Part shown: piece after piece, positions 1 to 10,367 of the stretch | Layout of the letters: the number at the start of each line of letters is the position of its first letter | Numbering within the stretch: position 1 is the first letter of the stretch | NCBI RefSeq assembly: GCF_002105155.1 | Contig: NW_019029010.1 | Location: 1 to 64,000, forward strand | Length of the DNA: 64,000 bases | Source: Lobosporangium transversale | Taxonomy: Eukaryota > Mortierellomycota > Mortierellomycetes > Mortierellales > Mortierellaceae | Reading direction: 5' to 3' | Program-made: the position numbers and the translations under genes | The notes under the pieces: generated by a model | Databases searched by the model: none | What the model was told of the DNA's origin: nothing | Seen by the model: the letters and a program-made list of their open reading frames with translations, nothing else

Positions 1-104
1 AAGCCTGAAGGGAAGTGTGCGCCAAGATGATTGACAATGAAGCTCTTCCCGGACCCAGGGTTTCCAGTTATGAATAAGGCATATTTGAATGAAATACCGG
101 TCAT
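1..104 (-). CDS. P-loop GTPase-like protein, 5' end only (paralogue 1)
   Basis: The minus strand opens with an ATG at 104-102 and reads through the window edge. The 34 visible codons contain the Walker A/G1 motif GNPGSGKS right after a short hydrophobic beta strand (YALFIT), followed by a stretch ending near PSG. It aligns closely with the starts of the two intact genes at 662 and 2662, so it is a fourth member of the local family and is transcribed divergently from the gene at 662. The rest of the gene, including G3 and G4, lies outside the window, so its integrity cannot be judged. Function is inferred only from the nucleotide-binding motif. Confidence 0.75.
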   Translation of the reverse strand, partial: MTGISFKYALFITGNPGSGKSFIVNHLGAHFPSG

Positions 105-661
105 TTTTTTTTTGTGATTATTGGGGCAGCCGAGATTAAAGAACGGAAGGGATTGATATTTGAACTTGGATGGTATAGTTGTATATAAATAAAAAAAAAA
201 TAAAAAAAAAAAGGGAGACGACATGCACATACTCTTCTCTTTCAAATATTAACTTCGCCCTGATTGAATTGACTAACAATCAATAAAGCTTGCTTCGCCA
301 TATTATTCATTTAATATGCCTTTAAGAGCCCATGAACAATCCCAAAGTTTTATGCACAGTGTACCATTTGGGGCAAATATATTTTATTTTGCATGAATTG
401 TACATACAACTTGACATACATCGTTGGCGAAGTAACAAAAATATATAATACATGTATATACACAACTTCGTTTGTTTGTCCATACAAAAAAAAAAGAAAG
501 AAAGAAAGATAAAGTTCTAGGAGTGGACCATAACAAAACCAATTATGGCGAAGCTTTTTTTCTTCTTTTTTTATTATATAAAGTGTGAGGAATAAGAAAG
601 CGCTCCGCCAACTTCTAATAAATAAAGAAAACCCCGATTTCAACGACAGTACAACAGATAA
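105..661. promoter_or_regulatory. Divergent intergenic region between two GTPase paralogues
   Basis: No gene is seen here. The spacer serves as the promoter region of both flanking paralogues. It holds four copies of a GGCGAAG core: reverse orientation near 253-259 and 293-299, forward orientation at 428-434 and 547-553, each pair pointing towards its own gene. A-rich tracts lie near 190-210 and 485-510. The motif also occurs upstream of the paralogue at 2662. Regulatory role is inference from position and recurrence. Confidence 0.4.
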
Positions 662-1384
662 ATGGGTATCAGCTATGCATTATTCATTACTGGTAATCCT
701 GGTGTCGGCAAGAGCTACATCGCCAACAACCTAGGCGCAAGCTTCCTCTCGGGGTTCGCATTACATGGTGGAGGCGTGACGACAAACATCCAGAAAGAAG
801 AAGTGACGATTAATGGGGAACATGTCCTCCTCGTGGATGCCCCTGGACTGGTGGAGGTCGACCTAGTGGCAACACGACGAAATGCGCAAATGATCTCTGA
901 GGCATTGAGGATCGGACATAATATCCCTTGCAAACTTGCACTCATTGTTGCAGACCACAATGGAAGGATCCAGCAAGCTGATATGCTCCTGATAAGGAAG
1001 ATTCATGAAGCATTGACCCCCAAGTTCGACATCCTGTTGATTGTAAATCAAGTCAAGCGACGGAATATACGGCACTACACATCCGATGAATGTCTTAACA
1101 GCTTAGTCAATACAATCAACTCCATTACAGGAACGAGCGTCGATAGAGAGCGGTTGGTGGTCATACCAGAGGATGAAGGTGGCTGGCCAAATATGGAGCC
1201 CATGAAACAAAAACTACAATGGATGTCAAAGAACACTGTGCGCAATGTCCAAAACATCACTGTTTCGAATGAAGAGTTCGCTTCTGTTGGAGAACAGATT
1301 CTTTTTTACACTTTTGCCGTTGTAGCAGCTCTCACCTCTCCGATTTGGGGGATCCCTTATCTCATCGTCAAAGCTTTTAAATAA
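662..1384 (+). CDS. P-loop GTPase-like protein with C-terminal hydrophobic tail (paralogue 2)
   Basis: This 240-residue single-exon protein has GTPase-type motifs: G1 GNPGVGKS (residues 11-18), G3 DAPG (59-62) and a G4-like NQVK (129-132) preceded by the strand ILLIV. The order and spacing recall AIG1/septin-like GTPases, but NQVK lacks the usual aspartate of NKxD, so guanine specificity is unsure. The last 30 residues are hydrophobic with an SPIWG turn and a basic end, which suggests membrane attachment. The ATG at 662 sits only ten residues before G1; the paralogue at 2662 has about 28 more residues, so this copy has either a short N-terminus or an unseen 5' exon. Substrate and pathway are unknown. 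Confidence 0.8.
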   Translation: MGISYALFITGNPGVGKSYIANNLGASFLSGFALHGGGVTTNIQKEEVTINGEHVLLVDAPGLVEVDLVATRRNAQMISEALRIGHNIPCKLALIVADHNGRIQQADMLLIRKIHEALTPKFDILLIVNQVKRRNIRHYTSDECLNSLVNTINSITGTSVDRERLVVIPEDEGGWPNMEPMKQKLQWMSKNTVRNVQNITVSNEEFASVGEQILFYTFAVVAALTSPIWGIPYLIVKAFK

Positions 1385-2661
1385 TTACCGAGATACGAAT
1401 GGATCCTTAGCTATTAGGGTCACTGTTTTATTCCATTAGTATATGGATTCATTAAATAGTTTCAATAAAAAAAGGTAAGAATGTAAAGGATGGTAATCAA
1501 ACCCCATTATAACACCTTTGAATTTGATGTCACCGCTATTATTGCTGCTAAAGAGGGTTGAAGGCGTTCTCGCAATGAAGAAGAGAAAACTCCACTCTTC
1601 ATATTGATTTTCATTGGAGAGTAAAATTGCGATCATTAGGCCCACACGGTGATCAGGAACATCGTTTTCTGCTGTTGATGCACATCGGAACCTCTGATGA
1701 GGGAAGAATGGGGAAATGAGAATGAGCATTCATCTTCACATTGGGATGATTCTCATGTGATCTCGGGCCACAAAAATGGACCAAGTGTGAAGGATCCGAG
1801 AGCCAGGACTCCTTTCCTTCTGACGTGGTCCAGCAAGAAATTACGGCTGGGCATACGAATTGCGTATGTGGGGAAAACTCCAATGAATTGACAGCATTCT
1901 GTATCTTGCTCCTTCCCCTGGGCCATGACACACAGAAAAAAAAGAATGGTGTGTTTACTGCATAATGAACATGGGATGTCCAATTGGGTTTATTGTTGTT
2001 GGCGAAGCAATCATGAAAAGATTAAAGTTTCGAAACCTCACCCCTCAATGCATCTCCAACGAAGCAATTTTTCCAGTTGTTGAAATTTCACGTATTTGGC
2101 GCATCCAACCCCTCTGTTGTACTTGTTGTACTCTGTTCATCATTGGTAACCAATATCGCAGTTACCGAGAGTAAATACAGGGTTAATTGTGAGAAGGTCG
2201 GTTTCTTGTAAGGGGCGCAATTGTAGATCTATTATCTTTTTTAGAAGAAGCTTATGATGTGTCTGGGGCCACGAAGCTTGGGATATCAGCAGAGTTAGTA
2301 GTTGGAGTTCTTTACTTGGCCTGTCTGTCAGGGACTATAAATGACCACTTTTTTTATTTGGATAAACTTGGGCTGTATTCGAAGAATCGATTGATTATTG
2401 TTGGCGAAGTAAATCAGGGGTCATGTTCAACAGAGGGACGTCTGCACATGCAACTTTTTTTTGTTATTTTTTGTTTATTTTAGTTGAACAAAGGTTCCCT
2501 TACTACCTGGACTGAGCACAGCAGGACACAAAAATCAAAAAAAAAAAAAAAAAAAAAAAAAGAAATACACACGGTTGGCGGTTGTGAAATGTCTGAATAT
2601 TTATATAAAACTACAAGGGTGTATAAAAATATCAAAATCCACCCCTCCTGATGTATTCCCA
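1385..2661. other. Intergenic region upstream of paralogue 3
   Basis: No convincing gene. It contains two forward TTGGCGAAG elements (1999-2007 and 2401-2409), the same core found upstream of the first two paralogues, and an A tract at about 2538-2561 a short way before the next start codon. Several open frames of 60-90 codons overlap on both strands and lack family or splice support. Confidence 0.5.
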
Positions 2662-3516
2662 ATGTCCCATTTATACAATCTCATTTTCGGCCAGCCGCAA
2701 GACCCTACCATCGAGTCGCTGAAACGCCACGTAGCAAGCCAACAGGGAGCATACAGTTATATTCTGCTCATTGCTGGCAACCCTGGAGTTGGGAAGAGTT
2801 TTATTGCTAATAGCCTTGGAGCAAATTTCATGTCCGACTTCTCGACAGACGGTGCTGGAATAACAAGAGTTTTACAATATGGTGACGTCTCGATTGACAA
2901 TCAGCCGGTCCTTGTGCTTGATGTGCCAGGCCTGTTTGAGGGAACTCTGGCTACGACGAGGCGCAATGCAAAGGAAATCACCAAAGCATTACAAATTGGA
3001 AAGATCACTGAAATCCCTCTCAAGATCGGGATCGTTATAGAGGACAAAAATGGAAGAATTGACGAAAAGGATAGGCTCTTGATCGAGAAGATCCACAAAG
3101 CATTGTCACCCAGCCCCGAGTTCCTTTTGATTTTCAACCAGGTCAAGCAGCGCAACAAGGAGAAGTATACACTGTTGTATATAGAGAGAGTGGTGAATAT
3201 ATTCGGCGCTAACACTGGTGTTGGTGTCGATAAGGCTCGTACGATTGTTATCGAAGACTACAATAATGATGAGTCAGACATGGGGTCACTCATTGTCATG
3301 CTCAGGAGAGTCAATGCAATACGAGTGCAAAGTGTCACCGATATCACAGTTACCGAGAATGAATATAAGTCCTACTCAAAAGCTTTAATTGAACACTTTT
3401 CCGTGGCTGTGGCATATGGTTTGGCTATGGCCGGAACAAGAGCAGCACCAGCGAAGGCGGCAGCGTCAATAGTGCTGACAGCTTCTTATATGGTCTACAA
3501 GTCAATGAATCGCTAA
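2662..3516 (+). CDS. P-loop GTPase-like protein with N-terminal extension (paralogue 3)
   Basis: A 284-residue member of the local family. G1 GNPGVGKS is at residues 39-46, the G3-equivalent is DVPGL (an alanine-to-valine change against paralogue 2), and the G4-like site is again NQVK. The first in-frame ATG is at 2662; the open frame runs further upstream to 2575 but without an ATG, so 2662 is the start. The residues before G1 (FGQPQDPTIESLKRHV) form an extension missing in the neighbours. The C-terminus has an alanine-rich hydrophobic segment and ends in a basic residue, compatible with a membrane anchor. Function beyond nucleotide binding is unknown. Confidence 0.8.
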   Translation: MSHLYNLIFGQPQDPTIESLKRHVASQQGAYSYILLIAGNPGVGKSFIANSLGANFMSDFSTDGAGITRVLQYGDVSIDNQPVLVLDVPGLFEGTLATTRRNAKEITKALQIGKITEIPLKIGIVIEDKNGRIDEKDRLLIEKIHKALSPSPEFLLIFNQVKQRNKEKYTLLYIERVVNIFGANTGVGVDKARTIVIEDYNNDESDMGSLIVMLRRVNAIRVQSVTDITVTENEYKSYSKALIEHFSVAVAYGLAMAGTRAAPAKAAASIVLTASYMVYKSMNR

Positions 3517-3819
3517 CCTTAAAAACTCCATGAGGTCAGCGCTCTCTATCACTGTCTTTTTATTTTTCTTGAAAATAAAATCGTCTGAGGTGACGGTATT
3601 TTCATCCATGAACAGTACATGATGTCGGCTTTTTTTTACTTTCTTTTTGCGCAAAAGAGGTAGCATATAAAGTACTGTGCATCAAAGTCTACTTCTTCAA
3701 GGGGTTTGAACCTTATAAATTCCTATATCCCTTCTTTCTCTTTTATCGCAGTTCATATTGTTTCCCATATTACCGAGTGGGATACCGCGTACATAATATA
3801 TCTTAACAGCCATGCAGCC
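3517..3819. other. Short intergenic spacer before the decayed paralogue
   Basis: AT-rich spacer with no gene. No GGCGAAG element was found here, unlike the regions upstream of the intact paralogues. Confidence 0.5.
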
Positions 3820-4173
3820 ATGCAGAGCACTCTCAATTGTCTTCTGTTCATCACAGGCAATCCTGGATCTGGAAAGTAATTATAAATTTGGTTTCTAAGT
3901 GCGCGGCGGTGGAGTGACAGAAGTACAAGAGCAAATCGTAAATATTGACGGCCAAATAGTGCTCCTAGGCGATGCGCCGGGTCTGTCTGGCTGTAGCAGA
4001 TTTGGAAGCAATGAAGCGCAGCGCAGGTAAGATTGCCAAAGCACTTCAAATTGGAATGAACAGGCATACCCCATTAAAGATTGGGGTCGTTGTGACAGAT
4101 CGCAACGGAAGAATCCAGGATTCCGATATACTCCTGATTCAAAAGATCAACCAGGTATTGGCATGCAGATTTG

Positions 4174-4205
<32 letters not shown>

Positions 4206-4540
4206 GATTGTCAACCAAACCAGAAAACGAAATATGCCATGCTATGCCACGCAGGAGTGTATAGGGAATTTAGCCACCAATATCCAAAGACATACTGAAG
4301 TTATTATCGAGACAGATCGTGTGAGGAGCAAGACGAAGAGGAACATCCTAAATGAGGGTGCTTAAGGATATGCTCGGAAGGGTTACGGAAAGAGAGGTAC
4401 AAGATGCCAAAAGAATTGAAATCACAAAACAAGAATATGAGACTCTTGGGAGACATTTACACTGTAGCTACGCCCGCTGTACCCATATCTCCAATCTGGG
4501 GGCCGCCTTACTTGTTCTACAAACCCAATTTAATCTTTAG
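3820..4540 (+). pseudogene. Decayed P-loop GTPase-like gene (paralogue 4)
   Basis: The sequence starts with an ATG at 3820 and reaches G1 (GNPGSGK), where a TAA replaces the serine codon. Recognisable family pieces follow in changing frames: GGGVTEVQEQIVNIDGQ and the G3 DAPG, then after a frameshift the KIAKALQIG...TDRNGRIQDSDILLIQKI block. A run of 29 T (4177-4205) has been inserted just before the G4-like LIVNQ segment, and the C-terminal SPIWGPPYL is in yet another frame. With at least one nonsense change, several frameshifts and the poly-T insertion it cannot make the family protein. A sequencing error could explain single shifts but not the set. Confidence 0.85.
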
Positions 4541-4798
4541 CCCTTCATTAAGCTGACCAATTCAAACTAAATCCCTGCTTTAACATGCAGTACATGAGGT
4601 ACGTTCTTACAAGAACATCCGATGCAACATCGCTTTTGTTCTGGAGGATTTTGGGAATTCACCTCTGATACTTGGGGGTAAAGCGATCATATTATTCATT
4701 ACTTTTTAAATACCTATTATACTCTGAATACATGCTGGTCTTTCTATCGCCACATATCGCAATTTTTTTATTTTTTTATTTTTTATTGATATTATTAT

Positions 4799-6163
4799 TC
4801 ACTTGAAGGTATCAATCGCAGCATGGATTGTTTTTTCGTCAGTTTCGAGCTCCTTATATGCATGGTCTTCAGGCTTGTCTGAATCAATCTCATTCTCTAA
4901 CTCCGTTTCGACCTCTTCTTCAAGCCCCTTTACCACCTCTGCAAATTCCTCCTTGGCATCCTTGTTCACTGCAATGAGGACCAACTCCACATGTTGTACG
5001 TCTAAAAACTCGGTCGTATCCAAGGCTGTGTATCGAACATTATCCTTGCGAACACCTCTAAATTTCTCCTGCAAGTGTTTTGGTAATGTAGCTGCCCCTT
5101 GTCCCAACGATGCATAACGTGCTTGGCCACGCTCTGTAGCTGGAGACTTGATCTCTGGGTTCTTCACTTGTATAATGAAATGTCCTTCTTTCTGAAGCCC
5201 AAATGCCTCCTGGACTTCTAGGGGTTTCTCAGGGACCTCGAGCTCATACAAGAAATGAGACGTTCCATGATGCACGACAATATTAAATCGTGCCTCTCCA
5301 ATCAATCGAGCAGGCTCCTGAGTTCGATCACCACGAGTCTTTGTTGAATACGAATAGCGTTCCAATCTCTTTTCAAGGTCATCCAAGTCAGATGAGGCCT
5401 CATCCACGAATGCCCAGACACGAGACTTGGGCCCTTTACCGGGGGAAGGAAAGGTCTTTTGTGGGATCACTAGCAATCGATGACAGGGCTTGCCCTCATG
5501 TGAAGGCTTTCTTGCTTCATCACCTTGTTCCAGCTTATCCTCTGGAGCAGGCCTACCAGCCGCATCATCTGGACTAAGTAGCAGGTAAAACTTTTGAACG
5601 TCCTGAGTCCCCGAAATGTCTTTGGTATCGACCTTGGGGCGGTAAAAAAAGAATGCATGACCCTTCTCAACTACAACCGACTCATCCTCATTTCCGTCCT
5701 TATCTGTACTATCATCCTTGGATTTGACATTTGTGTCCTTGGAGTCACTAGCGTCGCCATTTGTCGACTTGGACTTGTTATCGCTATCTCCCCCATCGTT
5801 TGAGTCCTTAGTGTTGCTATCTGAGTCCACTAAGAATTCATTTTTTAGAGAAGGACTTTTTTTCAACAATCATTGTTTTAATCTCTGTAGCACTAAAACC
5901 CACTTCACGATTGCAGCACTCCGATCTTTACCTTGACCATGACCATCCTTGTCTTCTAGTTTAGGTTTGTCTTGGGATTGTTGGTCATCCTCATTGGAGG
6001 ATACGGTTGATGATGAAGTTGCTGTTGCTGATTTTTGTTCTTGATCGGTGGATTTTTTAGAGGCTTGCCGAGTACGCTTAGTGATTGGCTCATATTCGGG
6101 ATCGGTTGGAGAGGCGTGTTTAGTACCAGCAGTAGCCTCAGAGTTCTTCTTTGAGGTAGCCAT
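4799..6163 (-). CDS. Conserved protein of unknown function with acidic, low-complexity N-terminus
   Basis: Two same-frame open stretches (6163-5873 and 5869-4799) are split by one in-frame TGA. A GT-AG intron at 5931-5830 (102 nt, donor GTAAAG, acceptor TTCTTAG) removes the stop and keeps the frame, giving about 420 residues. Residues 1-140 are rich in S, D, K and E with a KRTRQASKK basic stretch that may be a nuclear signal. The remaining part is compact and predicted globular: it begins with KGHAFFFYRPKV, followed by VQKFYLLL, a VIPQKTFPS stretch, EARFNIVVHHGTSHFLYELE and VQVKNP-like strands, and ends in a glutamate-rich helix. I recall this pattern from uncharacterised bacterial and fungal proteins but cannot name a function. 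An alternative acceptor 9 nt further also keeps the frame. Confidence 0.65.
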
Positions 6164-8491
6164 ATCGTGTGAGGGTGCGTCGTGTGTGTAAAAGTAAGAT
6201 GTTTAATGTGAGAAAGCAAGTGTGTGAATGTGTGAGTGCAACTGCGAGTGTAGGCGTGTGAATGTTCAAATATGAGTTTAGAGTGTGAAAAAAAGATATC
6301 AGACCAGTTTATTGCATGATATGGTTTGTATGGATTCGACTATATGACGTACAAATGGTTTCAGCGCGTTTGTATTATGATGAAGACATGAACTCATGGA
6401 CAATTGGAACGTGAGAACGTGAGACTTTGTAAGTGCAGTTTTGTGGGATCACGTGATCAATTGATCATTGGCTGACTGGTACATTTGTTGATCTGTAAAG
6501 TTTTTAAAGTTTGTCCAGAAATTCAGGGACAACAGATTAGAAAGATTAGAAAGGTGACGGAAATAAACAGAACTTACAAAATTTTTTGTGGGTGTGCCGG
6601 CACCCAAATACTTGTGTCTAGCGTCGTGCGCGCTTTGCAGCAGGGGCGGGCGGCTTTTCCGAGGGTTTGTACTTTGTAGGTCTCTCTTGCCTCTCAATTT
6701 GAGCAAGACCGATTCTTACGATGAAACAAAAAAAAAAATACACTGCGATGCAAAATGTGTTTCTACATGTGCAGAAATCAAAGAGATGCTTCAGCTGTTT
6801 ATTCAATAGCCTGGTGCATGTTCGTGTACACACAACTGACAGTGATTGACGAACAAAAAAGGAAAAAAATTCTCACTCCCATTCCATGCATGAGTATACC
6901 GCCAAATATTTTCGAAACTAAAAAAACCCGAGACGCAAGGAATGTGCAGGCAACAAAGAAGCACAACAACTGCTTGCTCATATACACTTTTTTTTCACCG
7001 TTGGTGTGCCTGTAGTCTTTTAAGCTTTCTGTCTGGCCGTTTAACACAAAGAACTTCAAGAAAAAAAAATACCCCGCATGATTGGTGCCAGGTCTGAAAA
7101 CAACAATAATGCACATATCGTACATGGAAGATAGGGCCTTGACACTATGACTATTGTTATGTGGACTCATCGAAATCAACTTGTGATCACAACTGCTGCT
7201 CATGCTCTGTTGCCAAGGACTTGAAAAGAGATACAAACCCCTTCTTCATTGCTCTCATAATCGCTCACATCCTCTCAATACTTTCTTTCGCCGCCGTAAA
7301 TGCCCATTACATCTGAATCACGGTTATCTTGTATCACTTGTTCAGCGCTTTGGTTGTATAGCTCGCAATCCACGACTCCAAGCCTAGGGTCCCTTATTGC
7401 CACTAGTTTTCTTCCAAGCTCAATGACAATAAACATGGTGATTATATCACCGCTTACGACTGCTGAAGGGAATTCTACAATAAGCGGTTAACAAGCAAAA
7501 ATTTTTAACATGAACAGCTACAGCCCTTATCCTCCTTCATTGGAAAAATCCCGTTTGTTATCAAGTGCCATCTTGAGGAAGTTCAAGATGATTGTATATG
7601 GAGGGTACGCAAGTAGAGCAGTATAAAGCTTTTCAAGAGCACCATAGTGGATTGAAATACAATGATGCACAGGGAACCATGGTTGGAATGCCCTGATGCT
7701 AATACAAAAGGTTATGATGGGGAGTTTTTATAGTTCTATTGGGACGTATACATACTAGAAACTTGACTGTAATAAAATAAAATGCTACGCCACACACGTC
7801 GAGAAATGAAACGTCCCAAGCAGAATAGACAACCACAACTATGCCCGCAAAGGTAGCAGTGAAACGTAGTTCAATACAGTATCACTGCTTGACACTATGT
7901 TTGGGATCCCGGTATGTCTCGGCATCTCCTTGTCTATGAGTTATAATACTGACATGAATGTTTTTTGTCGGTATTGGCTACGTGTAGCAACGGTACTTAA
8001 ATCGATGGCTCCATCGCTCTAATATTCGCATAGGAAATACAAGGAGGTATTGAGCCGAGAGCTCACGCTTATTTGGGTAAACAGGGATGCAGGCATCGAA
8101 CGAGGCTGGAGCGAGAGGCTAGCTTCCATTGATGTAGGCAGGTCCGGCGAACTGACTGCGAAGCCATTTGTCAAAAAAAAAAAAAAAAAAAAAAAACATA
8201 AAACCTGCAAAGCTTCCCTACGTCGCGCTGTAATAAAGGGGTGAGAGACTCGCAACCCTCTCATTCTTAATGATTTATATGCCTTTTTGTTCTATTGTCC
8301 TACAGATTGATCAAAGTGTCCTGAAAGTCCAGAACACTCGATCGAACCTTAATTTTACCAGCAGCCTTGTACCACCAATTATCTTTCAAACCCATATAGT
8401 AGAATGAATTTTGCATCATCTTGTCGTTCAAAGACGCCATTTCAGCATATGCGCACTTATCCTTTCATCGGCACATTACATTAACATTTCT
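6164..8491. other. Long intergenic region with no gene seen
   Basis: 2.3 kb without a supported gene. Small open frames occur on both strands (for example a 145-codon minus frame at 6799-7236), but they have no recognisable domain and overlap AT-rich sequence. A GC-richer patch lies near 6588-6670 and an A tract at about 8173-8194. Nothing here could be assigned. Confidence 0.5.
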
Positions 8492-10219
8492 TTATGTATC
8501 AGTAACAGCGTACTCAATGGCGCCCATAGCGCCTCCTACAACGATGACAAGTGGAACCGGAATATTCAAGTATTCTGATGCCACAAATGCGGTCGCTACG
8601 ATCACAGCATGATAGCTGTCACTACCTCCATCTGCTGTTGTTTGCACCCACAGAAGCCAAGCAGCCGAGAAGATAAAGCCGAGAGCGCAAGAGTTGACAC
8701 CACGAAAGATCATCTTCACTGCCGGTCGCTCACGAAAGAATTGCCAGAATGGGATGATTGCATTCTTGAGGATCAAACCTGGGAAATAAATGGCAATATA
8801 AGAGATTATTGCTCCCAACAAAGTGTTCTTATTGACTCTGGCCATCGCAACCGCCCCTAAGAAGCAAGCAAAGTTGAAGTTGGGCCCTGGAAGCGACTGG
8901 ATTACAGCAAGGCCGATCAGAAATTGTTGGTTGGTCAACCATCCTGCGTCCACTGTATAGGTCTTCAAGAGAGGGACAACTACATGACCACCACCAAAGA
9001 TGATCGAGCCCACTACATAGAACGTTGATGCCAGCTGGCCATACCCTGTCTCTGTGGGAGAAATCAAGACCCGGACAAGAATAGCAGCGATGAGCAAAAC
9101 AACAAATACCGCAAAACAAACAATTCCGGATAATCGAGAATACACATATCTCGCTTGTTGGTCACCGCTCTAATATAATCATAAAAAAAAAAAAAAATAA
9201 AAAAAAAGATGGTCAAGTTGCTTCAAGGAAACAATGGAAACGTAATACGCCTGCATTCTTACCTCTGACTGCATTGCTTGTTCACCTTTGAAGTTTGGTC
9301 GGCTATGAGGACTGGCGTCTACTTTAGTATTGAATTTCTGACTAGCTTTATCGCCTCTTTCAGCTTCATCTTCCAATATACTCTCTGTTGTTTCTAATTC
9401 ATTTGCCGCATCTCCTTGCTCCAGATCCTTGGACTCTACTGATGCAACAGCTTTATGCGAAGTAGCAGCTTTTTTTGCTCTTCGTCTCGTGAGCACCGGT
9501 GTGATATAAGCATCGAAAACAAAGCTGGATATGCCACCCAGCACCATGATCAAAGGTAAGAGCCAAGGAGCAGAATAGAGAGCTGTTGTACTTCCAGCGA
9601 TAAGGGCCAGGACCCTAGTCAACCTATCTGTCGTTAGAACAGTCGACATTCGATATGCTGCTAGGATCACCAGACCAATGGCTGCCGCCGACAGCCCTTG
9701 CCCCAGCCGAACTGCCCATATCGGGATGTCGCCTTTGATACCGCCAATCAGCACTCCTACTACAGTCATCACTATTGCACCAGGAATGCTATTTTTTTTT
9801 TTTTTTAAAAAAAAAAACAAAAAAAAAAAAAAAAAAAAAGTGAGAAAGTAAGAGAGAGAGAGAGAGGAAGAGAGAGCATTAAGGACCCATACCTACCTCC
9901 AGAGCAAGAAAGCAAAGATAGCACAAAGGACGCCGGACCTGATCAAGGCAAGGCTGTAAGCGATCTTGGCACTTGCAGGTCCAGGCAATGCTTGACTGAT
10001 GGAAACTAGCTCAGCAAACTGTTCATTCGAGACCCATCGACGCTTTACAATGATTTCATCGTAGAGGATAGCGACATGGGCACTGGGGCCTCCGAAGGCG
10101 ATATATCCGAATTTGACATAAGAAAAAAATGTTTCTTTAAGTCTTCTGCGTAGAGGCGGTGGTTGTAGTAACAGTGTTTTGGAATGGTTGGTATCTGAAG
10201 TTGGTGGGGAGGCTGACAT
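8492..10219 (-). CDS. CHR-family (chromate-type) anion transporter
   Basis: Three exons, 10219-9897, 9788-9263 and 9169-8492, join in frame to about 508 residues. Introns are 108 and 93 nt with donors GTAGGT and GTAAGA; the first is largely A/T homopolymer. The protein has two homologous halves as in ChrA-like bidomain transporters: the N-half contains FGYIAFGGPSAHVAIL and SQALPGPASAK, the C-half VVGSIIFGGGHVVVPLL and QSLPGPNFN. Multiple hydrophobic segments follow each signature. A charged cytosolic linker of about 90 residues joins the halves. Known members export chromate or exchange sulphate; the substrate here is inferred from family only. Start ATG at 10219 is supported by the N-terminal RRRLKETFFSYVKFG that precedes the first signature. 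Confidence 0.9.
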
Positions 10220-10335
10220 TATTTTTATATCTTTCCGTGGCCTGGACCGAGACGCAGTAATGAGTAAGCGATCGTTTTCTTGTGTTTTGGATGATGTGAA
10301 GAAGAGGGCTAGTATTTTGAAAAAGAAAAGAAAAG

Positions 10336-10367
<32 letters not shown>

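Noticed and set aside
2575-2661. Upstream extension of paralogue 3 to 2575
   Set aside because: The extension begins with TTG; the first in-frame ATG is at 2662, and the extra residues have no counterpart in the paralogues.
5290-5577. Plus-strand open frame of 95 codons
   Set aside because: It lies antisense within the well-supported minus gene at 4799-6163.
6799-7236. 145-codon minus open frame
   Set aside because: No domain, no splice or promoter context, low-complexity AT-rich codons.
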